DNA of 64,000 bases from Eutypa lata (lineage: Eukaryota; Ascomycota; Sordariomycetes; Xylariales; Diatrypaceae): contig JAKULF010000010.1 of assembly GCA_022661535.1 (NCBI GenBank), forward strand, positions 2,728,001 to 2,792,000, written 5' to 3'. Position numbers and translations under genes: made by a program. Under the pieces are notes generated by a model. The model made no database searches and was not told where the DNA came from. It saw nothing but the letters and a program-made list of their open reading frames with translations. The stretch's first letter is position 1; every line of letters begins with the position of its first letter. This document shows, in pieces, positions 47,774 through 59,289 of this stretch.

Positions 47774-48565
47774 CGTTATCGGGCAAAATAACATATTTAT
47801 AAGATAAGTTAGCCCTTATCTATGCGTTAACCCTTAAGCAGCCTGCGAAGCAGGCGACAGCGCCAGCTGGTTGGTTATATATAGCCATAGATTGTCTGCA
47901 GAGTATCAATGTTTAAGCTCCTTTAAGCAGACGGAACAATTTCTGAATAATTCCCTATTCTAGACAGTCAAGAGCCAAGACGCCTTGTGGTCACAAATAA
48001 GCATTCCCTTATTGAACAGGCATAAAATAAAGTTTTTGGCGGGCACCTTACCCTTGACACCCCCTTGTCAGCTTTTGTACGGCGCCTGTCCTGCCGTGGA
48101 ACCCTCCACCTGGCACCTGCATGGAAGGGCCCCGCTGTAAAAAGTGCCCCGCCAAACCGAGATCGCAAGATTGACGCAATTTTCTTTTCTTCGACTCCGA
48201 TTCGGGCGCCGGGTTCCTGATTCGAGACCCTCGTTCCTGGCATACACTACTACCCAGGGTAGCAGCAAAATAGTACCGAGCTACCGACCTAAAAAGAATG
48301 ACACATAGGACTTTTTCCTCTTGACGCATCCGCTGCTGTGAAGTTGATCTACTAATCTTTTTTTCCCTTCTTTTCTCTTCTTCTCCAAGACTGCAATCTC
48401 TTCGATCCATAAATCTAGCTATCCTCCTAAATATACTTTATACATTACCTCTTTTAAGTTCCCAAGTGCTGGTGGTGCTGGTGTTCCTAGTTTGGCGAGG
48501 GCTGCCCCGCCATCATCGACTTTTGTTTGTTTGCGATTACAATCGGCTTATAATCCACGGCCATA
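47774..48565. promoter_or_regulatory. Upstream region of the aspartokinase gene
   Basis: Contains a further GAA-looped hairpin GCCTGC-GAA-GCAGGC near 47837-47851 that echoes the repeat units. Toward the gene are CT-rich leader tracts (48355-48400) and TA-rich sequence. Short ORFs on the minus strand are not supported. Confidence 0.5.
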
Positions 48566-50465
48566 ATGACGGTTGCGCTTAGTAAGAATGTCAGCAGCAA
48601 TGGCTGGATCGTTCAGAAGTTTGGGGGCACAAGTGTTGGAAAATTCCCAGACAATGTTCGTGGTTTTTCTAACATTCGAATATGTACTATGAATTGGATA
48701 CTGACTGGTCTGGCGTAGATTGCTGAGGACATAGTACGGTACGCCGTAGCCATTGAGCTTTGCTTAGGCGTGTTATCTGTTCATCTAACGCTTTACTTCT
48801 AGGGCCAACTTATCATCGAATAAAATCGTTGTCGTTTGTTCCGCCCGGAGTTCAGGAAAGAAAGTAACTGGTACTACGAGTCGGTGAGTCACTCTCTCAG
48901 TCGCAGCTGTCCGTGCCTGCTTGAATTGGTTACACCCGTCGTCCAATTGGTCTAACACAGTAGGGGTTCAGTCTACTAGAGGTTTACAAGAAGTTACGGA
49001 ATTTATCCACGGCAATCAGCGACGACTACACCCAAAATGCGCACCTCGACGAAGCTAAGAAGATCATCTTGGACGTATGCAACGAGCACGTGTATGCCGT
49101 GCAAGCCTTCGTCAAGAACCCACAGATACAGACGACAGTCTCCAAGGAAATCGAAGATGACTGCCAGGAGCTGATAGACTACGTCATGGCTACAAAACGG
49201 TTCAACCTGGAAGTCAATGCGAGGTCGAAGGATCGGGTTGTTAGCTTCGGGGAGAAGCTCAGTTGCAGATTCATGACTGCTATGTTAAGAGACAGGGTTT
49301 GTCAGGTAAACCTAGTTCTGTGAACGACGTGCAACTAACACCCCGAGCAGAATGTCGATGCGGAATACGTTGATCTCTCAGATGTCATGCACTACGACAG
49401 CATGGAACGGCTGACCCCAGCTTTCTATAAAGATGCCGCTGCTATCTTCCGGAAAAGGATACTATCTTGTGAAGACAGAGTACCGGTGGTTACGGGCTTC
49501 TTTGGAACCGTGCCAGGAAGTTTGATGGAGGGAGACATTGGCCGTGGCTACACCGATTTATGCGCCGCTTTGATATCCGTGGGGCTTCACGCGCAAGAGT
49601 TACAGGTGTGGAAGGAGGTAGACGGCATCTTCACGGCAGATCCAACCAAAGTACCGACAGCAAGGTTATTAGGGGCTATTACACCATCCGAAGCGGCTGA
49701 ACTTACGTTCTATGGGTCCGAAGTCATTCACCACTTAACGATGGACCAGGTCATCAAGGCAGAACCGCCCATCCAGATCAGGATCAAGAACGTGAAGAAC
49801 CCTCGAGGATACGGAACCATCGTCGTTCCGGACCCGGTGATGTCCCCGGCCCAGCAGATCAAGCGGTCGCGGCCGTCGGACCCGTCACTGCGGAAGACGC
49901 CGAAGCGGCCGACGGCGGTGACGATCAAGAACAACATCACGGTCATCAACGTGCACTCGAACAAGCGGTCGATCTCGCACGGGTTCTTCGCCAAGGTCTT
50001 CTCGATCCTGCACAGCCACCGCATCTCGGTCGACCTCATCTCCACGTCCGAAGTGCACGTCTCGATGGCCATCCACGCCGCCGGCGCCTCCGTGAGCCAC
50101 TTCGAGCAGGCCCGCCGCGAGCTCGAGGACTGCGGCGACGTCAGCATCATCGCCGACATGGCCATCCTCAGCCTCGTCGGCGCCGAGATGAAGAACATGA
50201 TCGGCATCGCCGGCCGCATGTTCTCGACGCTGGGCGAGCACAATGTCAACATCGAGATGATATCGCAGGGTAAGGTTTCTACTATTTTTTTATTACATTC
50301 ATGCTTTCTTTCCTCTTCGCCCTTCTTCCAAGTTTCCCGCATTGGCTAATTTTATTTTTTCGAATAGGTGCGAGCGAGATCAACATTTCGTGTGTCGTCG
50401 ATGCCAGAGAAGCTACGAGGGCTATGAACATACTACATACGAACCTTTTCACCTTTCTCGAATAA
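48566..50465 (+). CDS. Aspartokinase
   Basis: Catalyses ATP-dependent phosphorylation of aspartate, the first committed step to threonine, methionine and homoserine in fungi; orthologue of yeast HOM3. Exons are 48566-48655, 48719-48738, 48803-48883, 48972-49305, 49351-50269 and 50368-50465 (513 residues). The nucleotide-binding signature VQKFGGTSVG is at residues 16-25. GTVPGSLMEGDIGRGYTDL and VDGIFTADP complete the kinase core, and two ACT-type regulatory regions (from about residue 375) carry the expected threonine-feedback fold. Exon 2 is only 20 nt. The 3' third of exon 5 is markedly GC-rich. The gene sits immediately downstream of the repeat block. Confidence 0.95.
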
Positions 50466-51828
50466 AAGTTTTTATTTTATTTTATGTCAACTGCATTCTA
50501 TTACATGGAGTCCTGGCGGCATGTGTGATTTTGTTGAAGGTATCTAGATAGACTACTTAGACGGTAAATAGTGAGAGGATACAAAAAGTACAGAAGATAT
50601 TGGCATGCCATCCATTACCTAGAGCAATTAAACTTCCTGCTGGTGTCTATCATCCAAAATACGTGATATCTGTCTGTGATAAAAGAAATTGGCTAGAAAG
50701 GAAGTTGTTTAAGTTACGTGCTCTTGTGCTTTATGATGCTATTCTGGAACACTTATTATTTTATAAATTGCCAGTCTTTCTTTACGTAGGTAACGAGAAC
50801 TTACAATAGCCTAACGAATATCGATGTTTAGTAAAAGCGTATATAGAATAAGATCAAACCATGGAGTCATGGAAGGCATGAGCGAACCTTCGCTATAGAC
50901 TGATCTATGTGATAGCGTGAGCCTAGTTTTCGGCTTTTAAGTATAATTATTGATAATTCTATATCGTGTAGTACTGGAGCGTGTAGATCGATGCTGGTAC
51001 ACTTATATATTCTACATAGGTTTCCAAGCATGGCTGGAACTCTATATCCATCTGGGGAGCGCAGCGATTCAGTGGTAGGTAGTTTGCGACTTTGCAGCTG
51101 CATGAATGAATGCCTTTGGATTCCGTACCATAACAGGACTCATTTCAGGTGGCGTCGTCGACTTTTCGGGCTACTTACTACCGGGGTTCTTTATATATTA
51201 CCTTAAAAATTTCTCACTTGTCAAAAAATGCTTTGACGAGAGGGTGTGTGAAGTGACCCCTATTATCTGAATAGACTTCGCGTGGGCACCCAAAGGTGTT
51301 GTATAAGAACCCCAGAGTCTAAGTATATTAAAACCATATTCCATCGTCGGCTGCCATGCCAAAAGAAAATCGGGAGAAGTAATCGGCGACTGGCTGTAGT
51401 AGGTGGTTATCAGCGATGGTTCAAAGTTGAAATACATAAAGAGTTAGAGCTAACCTTACCCTACTACGTAAGTACGTAATGCTTGGCAAGTGAGGCTCAA
51501 CTAAGGTGCTGCGCCGTCCCTTTGACTGATTATAGGCTTCGATGACCTTATTGGCCAGTGAAGGACCCACCTACAAGTTGTTGAGTCTGGGTACCCGGGT
51601 AGTCTGTATGTACCCTCCTAAGCCTACATAAGTTACATACATGTACGTAGGTGTATAACAAGAACTAACGCCACCCCACTAACTACCCGTCGCGAGCTCT
51701 TCCATCATCTCAACCAACAACCTTTTTATTACTATCAAGACAGAAGTGACCTCAACCTACACTGTTCCCTCTTCCGACACATTTCTCTTCTCCAGTCCCT
51801 TGTTGCATCGTATAGTAATATCTCCAAA
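50466..51828. other. Spacer between aspartokinase and KIN17
   Basis: No supported gene; about the last 200 bp form a pyrimidine-rich leader of the KIN17 gene. Several TACATA/TACGTA motifs occur around 51620-51650. Confidence 0.45.
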
Positions 51829-53193
51829 ATGCCGAAAGCAGAAGTAGGCTCGACGAAATACCTAGGTAATAAGTTGAAGGCCAAGGGTCTTCAACGGCTT
51901 CGATGGTAGGTGCCTTCATGTTTTCAGGGTCTCTCCTTTTCCGCGCATTTGACTTGCGCTCGCATCTTCTTAGAACGATTTAGACCGGATATTTGCTAAC
52001 TACGTATATTGCAGGTACTGTCAAGTGTAAGCTCCCTTGCACGCGGATGGCGATCTTTCGATGTGTTGCTAACGCTGGATTAGATGCGAACGCCAGATGA
52101 GGGATGAGAATGGCTTCAAGATGCACACTCAGTCTGAATCACATGTGAGCGAATGCGACCCCAAATCGATATGCGAACGAATCCTAACATCTTGCAGGTG
52201 CGACAAATGTTGCTAGTTGGCGAGGACCCCAAGAAATACATCAACGAGTACAGCAATCAATTCAAGAAAGACTTCCTACAACTCCTACATACCAGCCATG
52301 GCGAGAAGCCGGTTCAAATCAATCACTTCTATCAGGACTACATCCACAATAAAGAACATATACACATGAATGGTGAGCTTTGCGCATCCCGAAAATACCG
52401 TACCTTGAGTAGAATCAGCTAACGAAACTGATAGTATGTACATTTTAACCACATATACACGACCACGCGCCCCCCCTCCCCTTATTCAACACTGACATAG
52501 TAATAGGCGACGAAATGGCCGTCGCTGACGGAATTCGCCAAGTACCTGGGACGAGAGGGAATCTGCCGGGTTGAGGAGACAGAAAAAGGCCTTCATATCG
52601 CATGGATTGATGACTCTCCAGAAGCCCTACGGAGGAGGGATGCGACTCGTAGGAAAGAGATGCAGGACAGGGGTGACGAAGAGCGGGAGCAGAGAATTAT
52701 CAGGGAGCAGATCAAACGGGCTAAAAAAGAGGTGGGCGATAAGGAAGAAGACGACACGGAAGATGCCGAAGCCTGGGAACTCAAACAACAGGAAGGCGAG
52801 AAGATCAAGCTGTCTTTTGGTGCTAAGCCGGTAGCGCTGTCGAACGATGATCCTTCCGAACCGCCGAATCCGAACCTTTCTAAATCCCCGGAAGGAGAGG
52901 CTTCTAGTGCGAAAGCTGCGGAAATCTCATCCGCGTCAGTTGTCCCGGGAGCTTCAGAGAAGCCCGCATCTGGCCCAGTTTCACTAAAGATGACAACGGC
53001 CAAACCCCAGACGAAGAACGTCTTTGCAGCGGCCAAGAAGAACGCGCTGGCCGGTGCCCCAAAGAAGAAATCCGCATTCGAGCAACCTAAGAAAATGAGT
53101 GAGGCGGAGCGTATTATGAAGGAAGAAATGGAGAGGAAACGAACTCGAGAAAGCTCTGGGTTTGGCGGGTCTAACAAGCGCAAGAAGATGTAG
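51829..53193 (+). CDS. KIN17: KIN17-like DNA/RNA-binding protein
   Basis: Conserved nuclear zinc-finger protein linked to DNA damage response, replication and pre-mRNA metabolism. Exons are 51829-51905, 52015-52026, 52084-52144, 52198-52371 and 52507-53193 (336 residues; total 1011 nt, in frame). The N terminus KLKAKGLQRLRWYCQVCERQ opens the C2H2-type finger (CQVC..H..H to about residue 50), and the winged-helix region spans HIHMNATKWPSLTEFAKYLGREG. A charged coiled region, a Ser/Ala/Pro-rich linker and a basic KRKKM tail follow. The C-terminal SH3-like/KOW tandem of animal KIN17 is absent, as expected for fungi. The gene contains a 12-nt microexon and a stwintron, both described separately. 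Confidence 0.93.
52015..52026 (+). other. 12-nt microexon of KIN17
   Basis: Exon 2 is GTACTGTCAAGT, flanked by cag and gtaagc. It supplies Tyr-Cys-Gln and parts of the neighbouring Trp and Val, including the first zinc ligand of the finger. Skipping it keeps the frame but removes the ligand. Confidence 0.85.
52372..52506 (+). other. [D1,2] stwintron in KIN17
   Basis: The exon ends AAT at 52371. Base 52372 (G) is the first base of the external donor. The internal intron is 52373-52434 (gtgagct..gctaac..gatag, 62 nt). Its removal joins G to TATGT, creating an external donor GTATGT whose branch is CTGAC (about 52490) and acceptor taatag at 52506. Both splices give HMN|ATKW in frame. Conventional splicing from GTGAGCT directly to 52506 shifts the frame. 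Confidence 0.85.
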
Positions 53194-56100
53194 AGTGTCT
53201 CCCAATGACTAGGGACAGGGTAGTTGTTACTGTTGCATAGCGAAGGCGTTTAGGTTCATATTTGTTGCGTTGCTGGTTATCAGTAAGTTAACTGTTGCAG
53301 AGACGATGTCATAACGATAATACCGTCAATACATGGTAGTCCGCTTAAATGATACTTATTACATATTCATTAAATCTACAGTCTTGCATATTTTCTGAAT
53401 TGTGCTATTGGAAATGCTATAAGGCTGGTTTGGCATATCCGTGTTTCCACGTGCCACAGAGAATTCTAGAAGCATTCTAGATCAAGTGGTAATGTATGCA
53501 TTGGCCATCCCTCACCGCAGTGGGCTTCAGGTGAAAGCTTTAGTTAGTGTCTTAAATTAAGGGGTCGCCTTTTACCGCCATCGACTTGCACATTGTATCA
53601 ACGTATGTATTCGAGGGCTCAGGAACTAAGTTTACAGGTGGGTTCTCGATTTCGAGTTCATCGGCTTGTATGCCACCCGTGACATGATACTTGTAGCACG
53701 AGGAGGGAAACGCAAGACCGTTATTGTTTTATGTCTTGCAAACTTGACTTAGAGTTGTGCAAGGCGGCAAGCTCCTGAAACACATAAAAATAAAAGCCAG
53801 GAACGGCTCCGGTCCAACCACACTGCGCTCGCTCTCTCTTTCCCTCTTGCGTGATGGCGAGAGAGTGCGCGTGTAACCTCGCGTCTGTAGTCAACTCCCC
53901 GACTGCGAGTCCGACTTATCTAGCTCTACGGCAAAACTTAGTTGGTCAAGCGGTCTATACTTGATTGGTTAGCTATTTAAAATCAAAAATAAAAACAGCC
54001 CCGACTCTCTCCATTATATGTTGACATGAGTCGACGTGTTGCAGACTTAAAGAACAATGTTCGAGAATACCAGCCTCCTGTCCCAGCTGGGAATATACCT
54101 AGCAAATAGGCTCGTCGGGACGAAATGGCGCTTTCGTACATATTGTAGTTAGCCGGCCCGCGCAGAGGCTAGGATTACTAACCTACAGTAGCTTGCCTTA
54201 TTATTTTCTATGCTACCTACTTAACCAGGGTAGCACGAGGGTTTCTTCGGTGCTTTAAGAGACCGCAAACCGCATGGCATGGCATTTGCATGGCATCACA
54301 TCATACTGCATCACTCAAGTACTAGAGCTAACTACCTAGTCACAACGTAGATCAATGTGTGCTCGTTCCCTTCTCCCCTTCTTAGCTTATATTCAGCTTT
54401 TAGATGATCTACATAATTCATTGGAATATACGAAGTAGGTGGTCTTTGTGATAGATGTTATAGCTATAACTGGCCCAACCCCCCTATACATAGGCTCTTC
54501 ACCTACCTACATAATACTACGTAGTCGATCTCTTTGCAACCAGCACTCTTGCCAAGAAAGCGACCGGTTCCCCGCGCGTCAACCCTTACTCTCTAAAATA
54601 ATAAATTAAGGCGGTCAAAAAAAAAACATGTCATTGTCAGAATAGGCGAACTGCTTTTGCTCGAAAGCTGCAAGCAATAAGCAATATAGAAAACGGCGAA
54701 TTATTACGAGAGCTCCCCCTCCACCTCACGTTGACAGAAGCCGGATAGCTGCCGCTAAGCTGAACTGCCCATCAGATCGGATTCGGTTAAAGTCAATTGG
54801 AGAGGTAACCTGGACGTCCCTCTTTTACATCACCACACCTAGGATGGGGATGGATGCGACAGTTTGCTCGAAGTATGAGGTCTTCGCATATTTCCAGCTC
54901 TTAACTGCCTGCCTCCCTATTTGTAGTTGATATCAGATACATAGCTAGGTAGCTACATACCTAGGTATCTTGAGAAAAGCAATATGTAACCCCATCATAT
55001 ACACAGCAAGCGCTTCTATTTCCAATGATTCCGAAGTGGAAAAAGGGTCTTATCAGTATTGTTGAAACGAACTGTATGCACTATGAGCTCACAGTCTTTC
55101 CAAGTTGGGGTCTTTGCTGCTTGCATTGTGCCTGCCCTTGCTTGCTTGTTACCTCCCAGCTGGTTGTAAAGTTTAAAGTAGGTGATCGGCTACTTTGATC
55201 CCGGCTACGCCCGTTCGTCCCGAGCCTACCTGCTTACCTACAAAAAAACCACTATTCGCACCGCCATTCTTGAAAAGAGTCGGGACGAGGATATTCATAC
55301 GAAACCATTCTCTATTAAGCAATCCCATTATACACAAGGAAATCACTTATTAACTAGACATACATATGTATAATTTACGTAGATAGTTGATGTAAGGGCG
55401 GTAACTGTTAGTTATTACCAGCGCAAGGATACAAGGGAGAATGTTGTGGGGTAAGAAGCCAACTCAAAAGTAGTTAGTTAACTGACAGCCAAGCCATCCC
55501 GTCTCTTCTATCACCAGTGCGTAGGTAGTGAGTGTACTTCATACTTCATACTAAAGGTCCCAATCCAAGACATGTGTCAGAATTGCACGCCTTTTGACTA
55601 ACTGTCGCTAAAGATAAAATAAAGAGAACATAGGGACAATTGGTGTGTCTCTTTAAATATACCGTCAAAAGACATAACTATCTGCTTTTAACTTGTCCAC
55701 GTAACTAGTTGAATGGATCAGTTTGCTTTCTATAGGTAGTTAAGTAGGTAGCTAGTTACCTATTCGCTATTGCAAAGAGACTACTTACCTAAGAGACAAC
55801 TCCACAATTTGAAGAGCTTGGGGTAAATATTCAACGCTATGGTTGTACTTGTACCATAATTTGTATATACATTTAGTACAGCAGCTGAGTAAAAAAAGAC
55901 AAATTGGGGCGCGAGCGAGTTTGAGAAAAAAAGGGTCGAACGCTCAAAAAACTGCCCGAGAGCCAAACTACCTTCAGAACGAACCATTCTTGGTTGTTCA
56001 GTCAGTTTTAACACTTTCACTGGCTGCGAATACAACTACCACCACCTCCTATCACCACCACTTATCACCATCACCCTTTAGTGATAGTGACGCCCATTCA

Positions 56101-57069
56101 CAGGCACGAGGTGGTAGTTGTTAAAGAATTGGAAGTAAGTAACCTCCCATCTTCATAACATGCGCACGCATACATACATACATACATACATACATACACA
56201 TACCCATACCTAGACAATGTATGCTGTACGGGGATGAGGTGGCTACCTAGAGAGAAGGAGAGATACCTACAGGAATCGCCCTGACGATAGCATCAAAACC
56301 CGCACTGAATAAGCCTAGCCTATTGGAATTTTTACTTCACCCCCTCTTTCTGCTTGCTGTACCAAGATACAGGGCTCACTGTTTCCTCTTCCCCCTTCCT
56401 TCTAGGAAACTTGGAAACTAGGCAACGCCCACATCACCTACATCATCCACATCTCTCTGGTTCACCGTTCCATACTCTTTACTTTCCTTCGGGACTGCAA
56501 GGATTCGGGAAACCACTTTGTCAATCACACCTAGTGTTTCTTTCTTTTTGAGAGATTCGAATTCTGTCACTTCTACTTCCATCCTTGTGTATGCATTCTG
56601 TTACCTTATACTTACTCAAGTTTCTTCGTCAGTAGAACCTCAACTGTAGCCAGCAGAAGAACTCGTTTCTGTCTTGAGCTTACTCACTCACTCACCCACT
56701 CATTCGGGCCACTCGTTGCGGCACCAGACGAACTGGTTCCATACCTACTTCGATCCACGAAACTCGGTTCGATTTCAAAGTCCGGTTCACCCTGCGAGAC
56801 GAGATTCTTTCCAGTCCGCTTTTTTTTCCTGACTACCTACAATCCTACCTTGTTTACGACTGACCTTCATCCCCAATTTTCGACATTATTCGAATTTCGA
56901 GTCTACAAGAACCAATTCGTTTCAACCCTTTTCAGACGACTGACACAGGACACAATATATCATCTGACTGTTGCTCCAAGTCACTTGGACGGCTCGTCAA
57001 CTTATATCCATATCGAATAGTTTCTCTATCATACGTCTATCTGGTATACTGTACGAAGAATTGCCCATC
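53194..57069. other. 3.9 kb gene-poor spacer ending in the NRP1 leader
   Basis: No supported gene. The last 700 bp (56350-57069) are a pyrimidine- and C/T-rich stretch likely to be the long 5' leader of the NRP1-like gene. A CATA microsatellite lies at 56169-56198. The rest is AT-leaning with TAC/TAGG motifs. Confidence 0.45.
56169..56198. repeat. (CATA)n microsatellite
   Basis: About seven tandem CATA units, uninterrupted except at the end where CACA appears. It lies about 870 bp upstream of the NRP1-like gene. Confidence 0.9.
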
Positions 57070-59289
57070 ATGTCGAACCCTACTACCCCTCCGGGTCGTT
57101 TCGATCGTTACGTTGTTATTCATGTCGCAACTACCTGTGATGAGCATGGTGTCTACGTTACAAAGGACTCTGCTGAGGTCATTGAGCTTGGCTGGATCCT
57201 TCTCGATGCCAAAACACTTGACGAGGTACGTATGGGAGAAGGAGTGGAATATTTGCTCAACAGTCTATTCTCAAAATGGATGCTCTTTTCCATGAGCTAA
57301 AACCAATGCCATACCGTATACCATGTGAATTGTTAACTAACAATGGTATTGTTTCACAGCTTCACCGCGAGAGTGTCCTCGTCAAGCCCATCAACACACC
57401 AATTACTCCTCTATGTAGTAAGTTTAGTCCTCATTGATTTGTTGAACACGAAGAGCCTCTTTGCTAAGCAGACTGTCATCTTACAGCTAGTCTGACTACT
57501 CTGACCTGGGAGCATGTCCGCAATGCCGGCACTTTCAGAGATGCCATCAACCGTTTTGATGCCTTCGCCTCTGAACACCTAACCTCCCAGACCTTGGACT
57601 TTGTGTTTGTTACCTTGGATGCTTGGGATCTTCGTGTCCAGTTGCCCCGTGAGGCTCGTGACAAAGCTGTTGTGCTCCCCCCTTACCTTCAGCACTCGCG
57701 CACTTTCGACCTTCGCACCGAATACCAGCGTTGGCAACAACATCACCCTGAGTCTCTTCCATTTGGGCCTTCAATGCTATCTAATATATGTGCTGCCCTC
57801 GAAGTCGAGCCTGTTCAGTCAAGTGCACCAATCAAGCATAACCTGCCGTTTCACCTCCAGGCTCTTGCTCCAGCATCACCTCGACGCGCTATGGAAGAAG
57901 CGGTCACCCTTGCGCGGGTCCTCCGAGGCCTGATCCGCAAATCGCAGCCGGCGCAAGATCACCCTGATGTCCTTACCCGTCCAATGGACGCCCGTGCTGA
58001 TGTCCGCGCTTTCCTCTCTGAGAGAAGCAAGGTCCTTCACATGTCTGGCTTGCCCCACGACACTACCCAGTCAGAACTTGAGAGCTGGTTCACGCAATTC
58101 GGCGGCCGACCTATTGCATTTTGGACCCTGCGCACCCCCGAGCAGCATAAGCCCACGGGTACCGGCTTTGCCGTCTTTTCGTCCCATGAGGAGGTAAGTC
58201 AAATCCCATGTACATCCAATGAATTATGACGTATTTCACCGTGCTATTTGGCGTGGTTCCACCATACCTAAAGGCACAATCTGGTTTCGGGCTCTACTTC
58301 ATAATATGACTTCTCTTCCATCTGGACTTAGAATGCTGACCATATTACACTAGGCTGCTGAGAGCCTATGCATGAACGGGCGTGCTCTCAATGAGAAGGC
58401 CATTGAGGTTTCTCCCTCTTCTAGCCGCGTGCTCGACCGCGCTGCCGAGATTCTAACCCCCTTCCCACCGAGTAAGAATCGACCTCGTCCTGGTGATTGG
58501 ACTTGTCCATCATGTGGGTTCTCTAATTTCCAGAGACGTACCGCTTGTTTCCGCTGCTCTTTCCCTGCGGTTAACTCTGGTCCCCAGGGCGGGGAGATGG
58601 GATACGGGTTTGGCTATGGTCCGCCGGCTATCATGCCCCCCCCTCACCATGGTGGTGGTCATCACGGGAACATGGGTCATGGTGGAGGCCGCATGGGCGG
58701 CAGCGGTGTGGTTCCTTTCCGAGCTGGAGACTGGAAGTGTGGTAACGAGGTCTGTGGTTACCACAACTTCGCCAAGAATGTCTGCTGCCTCCGATGCGGT
58801 GCCAGCCGCGCTGGTGCTGCTGTCGTGGCCGACGCAGGATATCCGAATGCAGTGAATAGCGACCCCAGCTACGGAATGGGCTCCGGCTCGATGGGCGGCA
58901 CTCCCGGTCCCGGTCCCTTCGCCTCTGCCGCCGGTCCCTTTGGTGCCTCTAGCAACTATGGCCAGCACTTTGGTGGTCCCCCTAGCACCTACGCTTTGCC
59001 CTCTGGCATCGGTGGTGGCGCCGCCCCATACCCGTCGCTGAACACTCACTTCGGTCCAGCTCCTGGTGCTCACTCCGCCGGCCCATTTGACAGTCGAGCT
59101 GCTGAACAGGCATTCTCAGCGGCTAACAACGGTCCTGCCTCCGCTGGCCCCTCTAACAACTTCTACTCGTCCCAGTCCGAGAATGATCCTTTCGCGTTCC
59201 TCTCTTCGGGTATTGGTGGATTGACTGTTAGTGGCAATGACAATCGCCAGAACGGTCAAGGCGCGCCTCCCAGCAAGTCGCCCGCTTAA
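57070..59289 (+). CDS. NRP1: NRP1-like RNA-binding protein (exonuclease-fold, RRM, two RanBP2 zinc fingers)
   Basis: Putative RNA-binding protein related to yeast Nrp1. Exons are 57070-57225, 57360-57417, 57487-58193 and 58354-59289 (618 residues). The start MSNPTTPPGRFDRY was preferred over an upstream in-frame ATG at 56971. The N-terminal 230 residues resemble a DEDD exonuclease fold (VIHVATTCDEHG..EVIELGWILLD), but the catalytic D-x-E is replaced by His18 and Ala20. An RRM (VLHMSGLPHD..GTGFAVF) spans about residues 253-335. Two RanBP2-type zinc fingers follow: GDWTCPSCGFSNF..CFRC (351-378) and GDWKCGNEVCGYHNF..CLRC (430-456). A Gly/Ser/Pro-rich disordered tail closes the protein. Confidence 0.9.

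Noticed and set aside
47099..47794. 231-codon minus-strand ORF with TYL/RRPTYL repeats
   Set aside because: It runs entirely through minisatellite and hairpin repeats whose period leaves one frame open; no start context, splice or similarity supports a gene.
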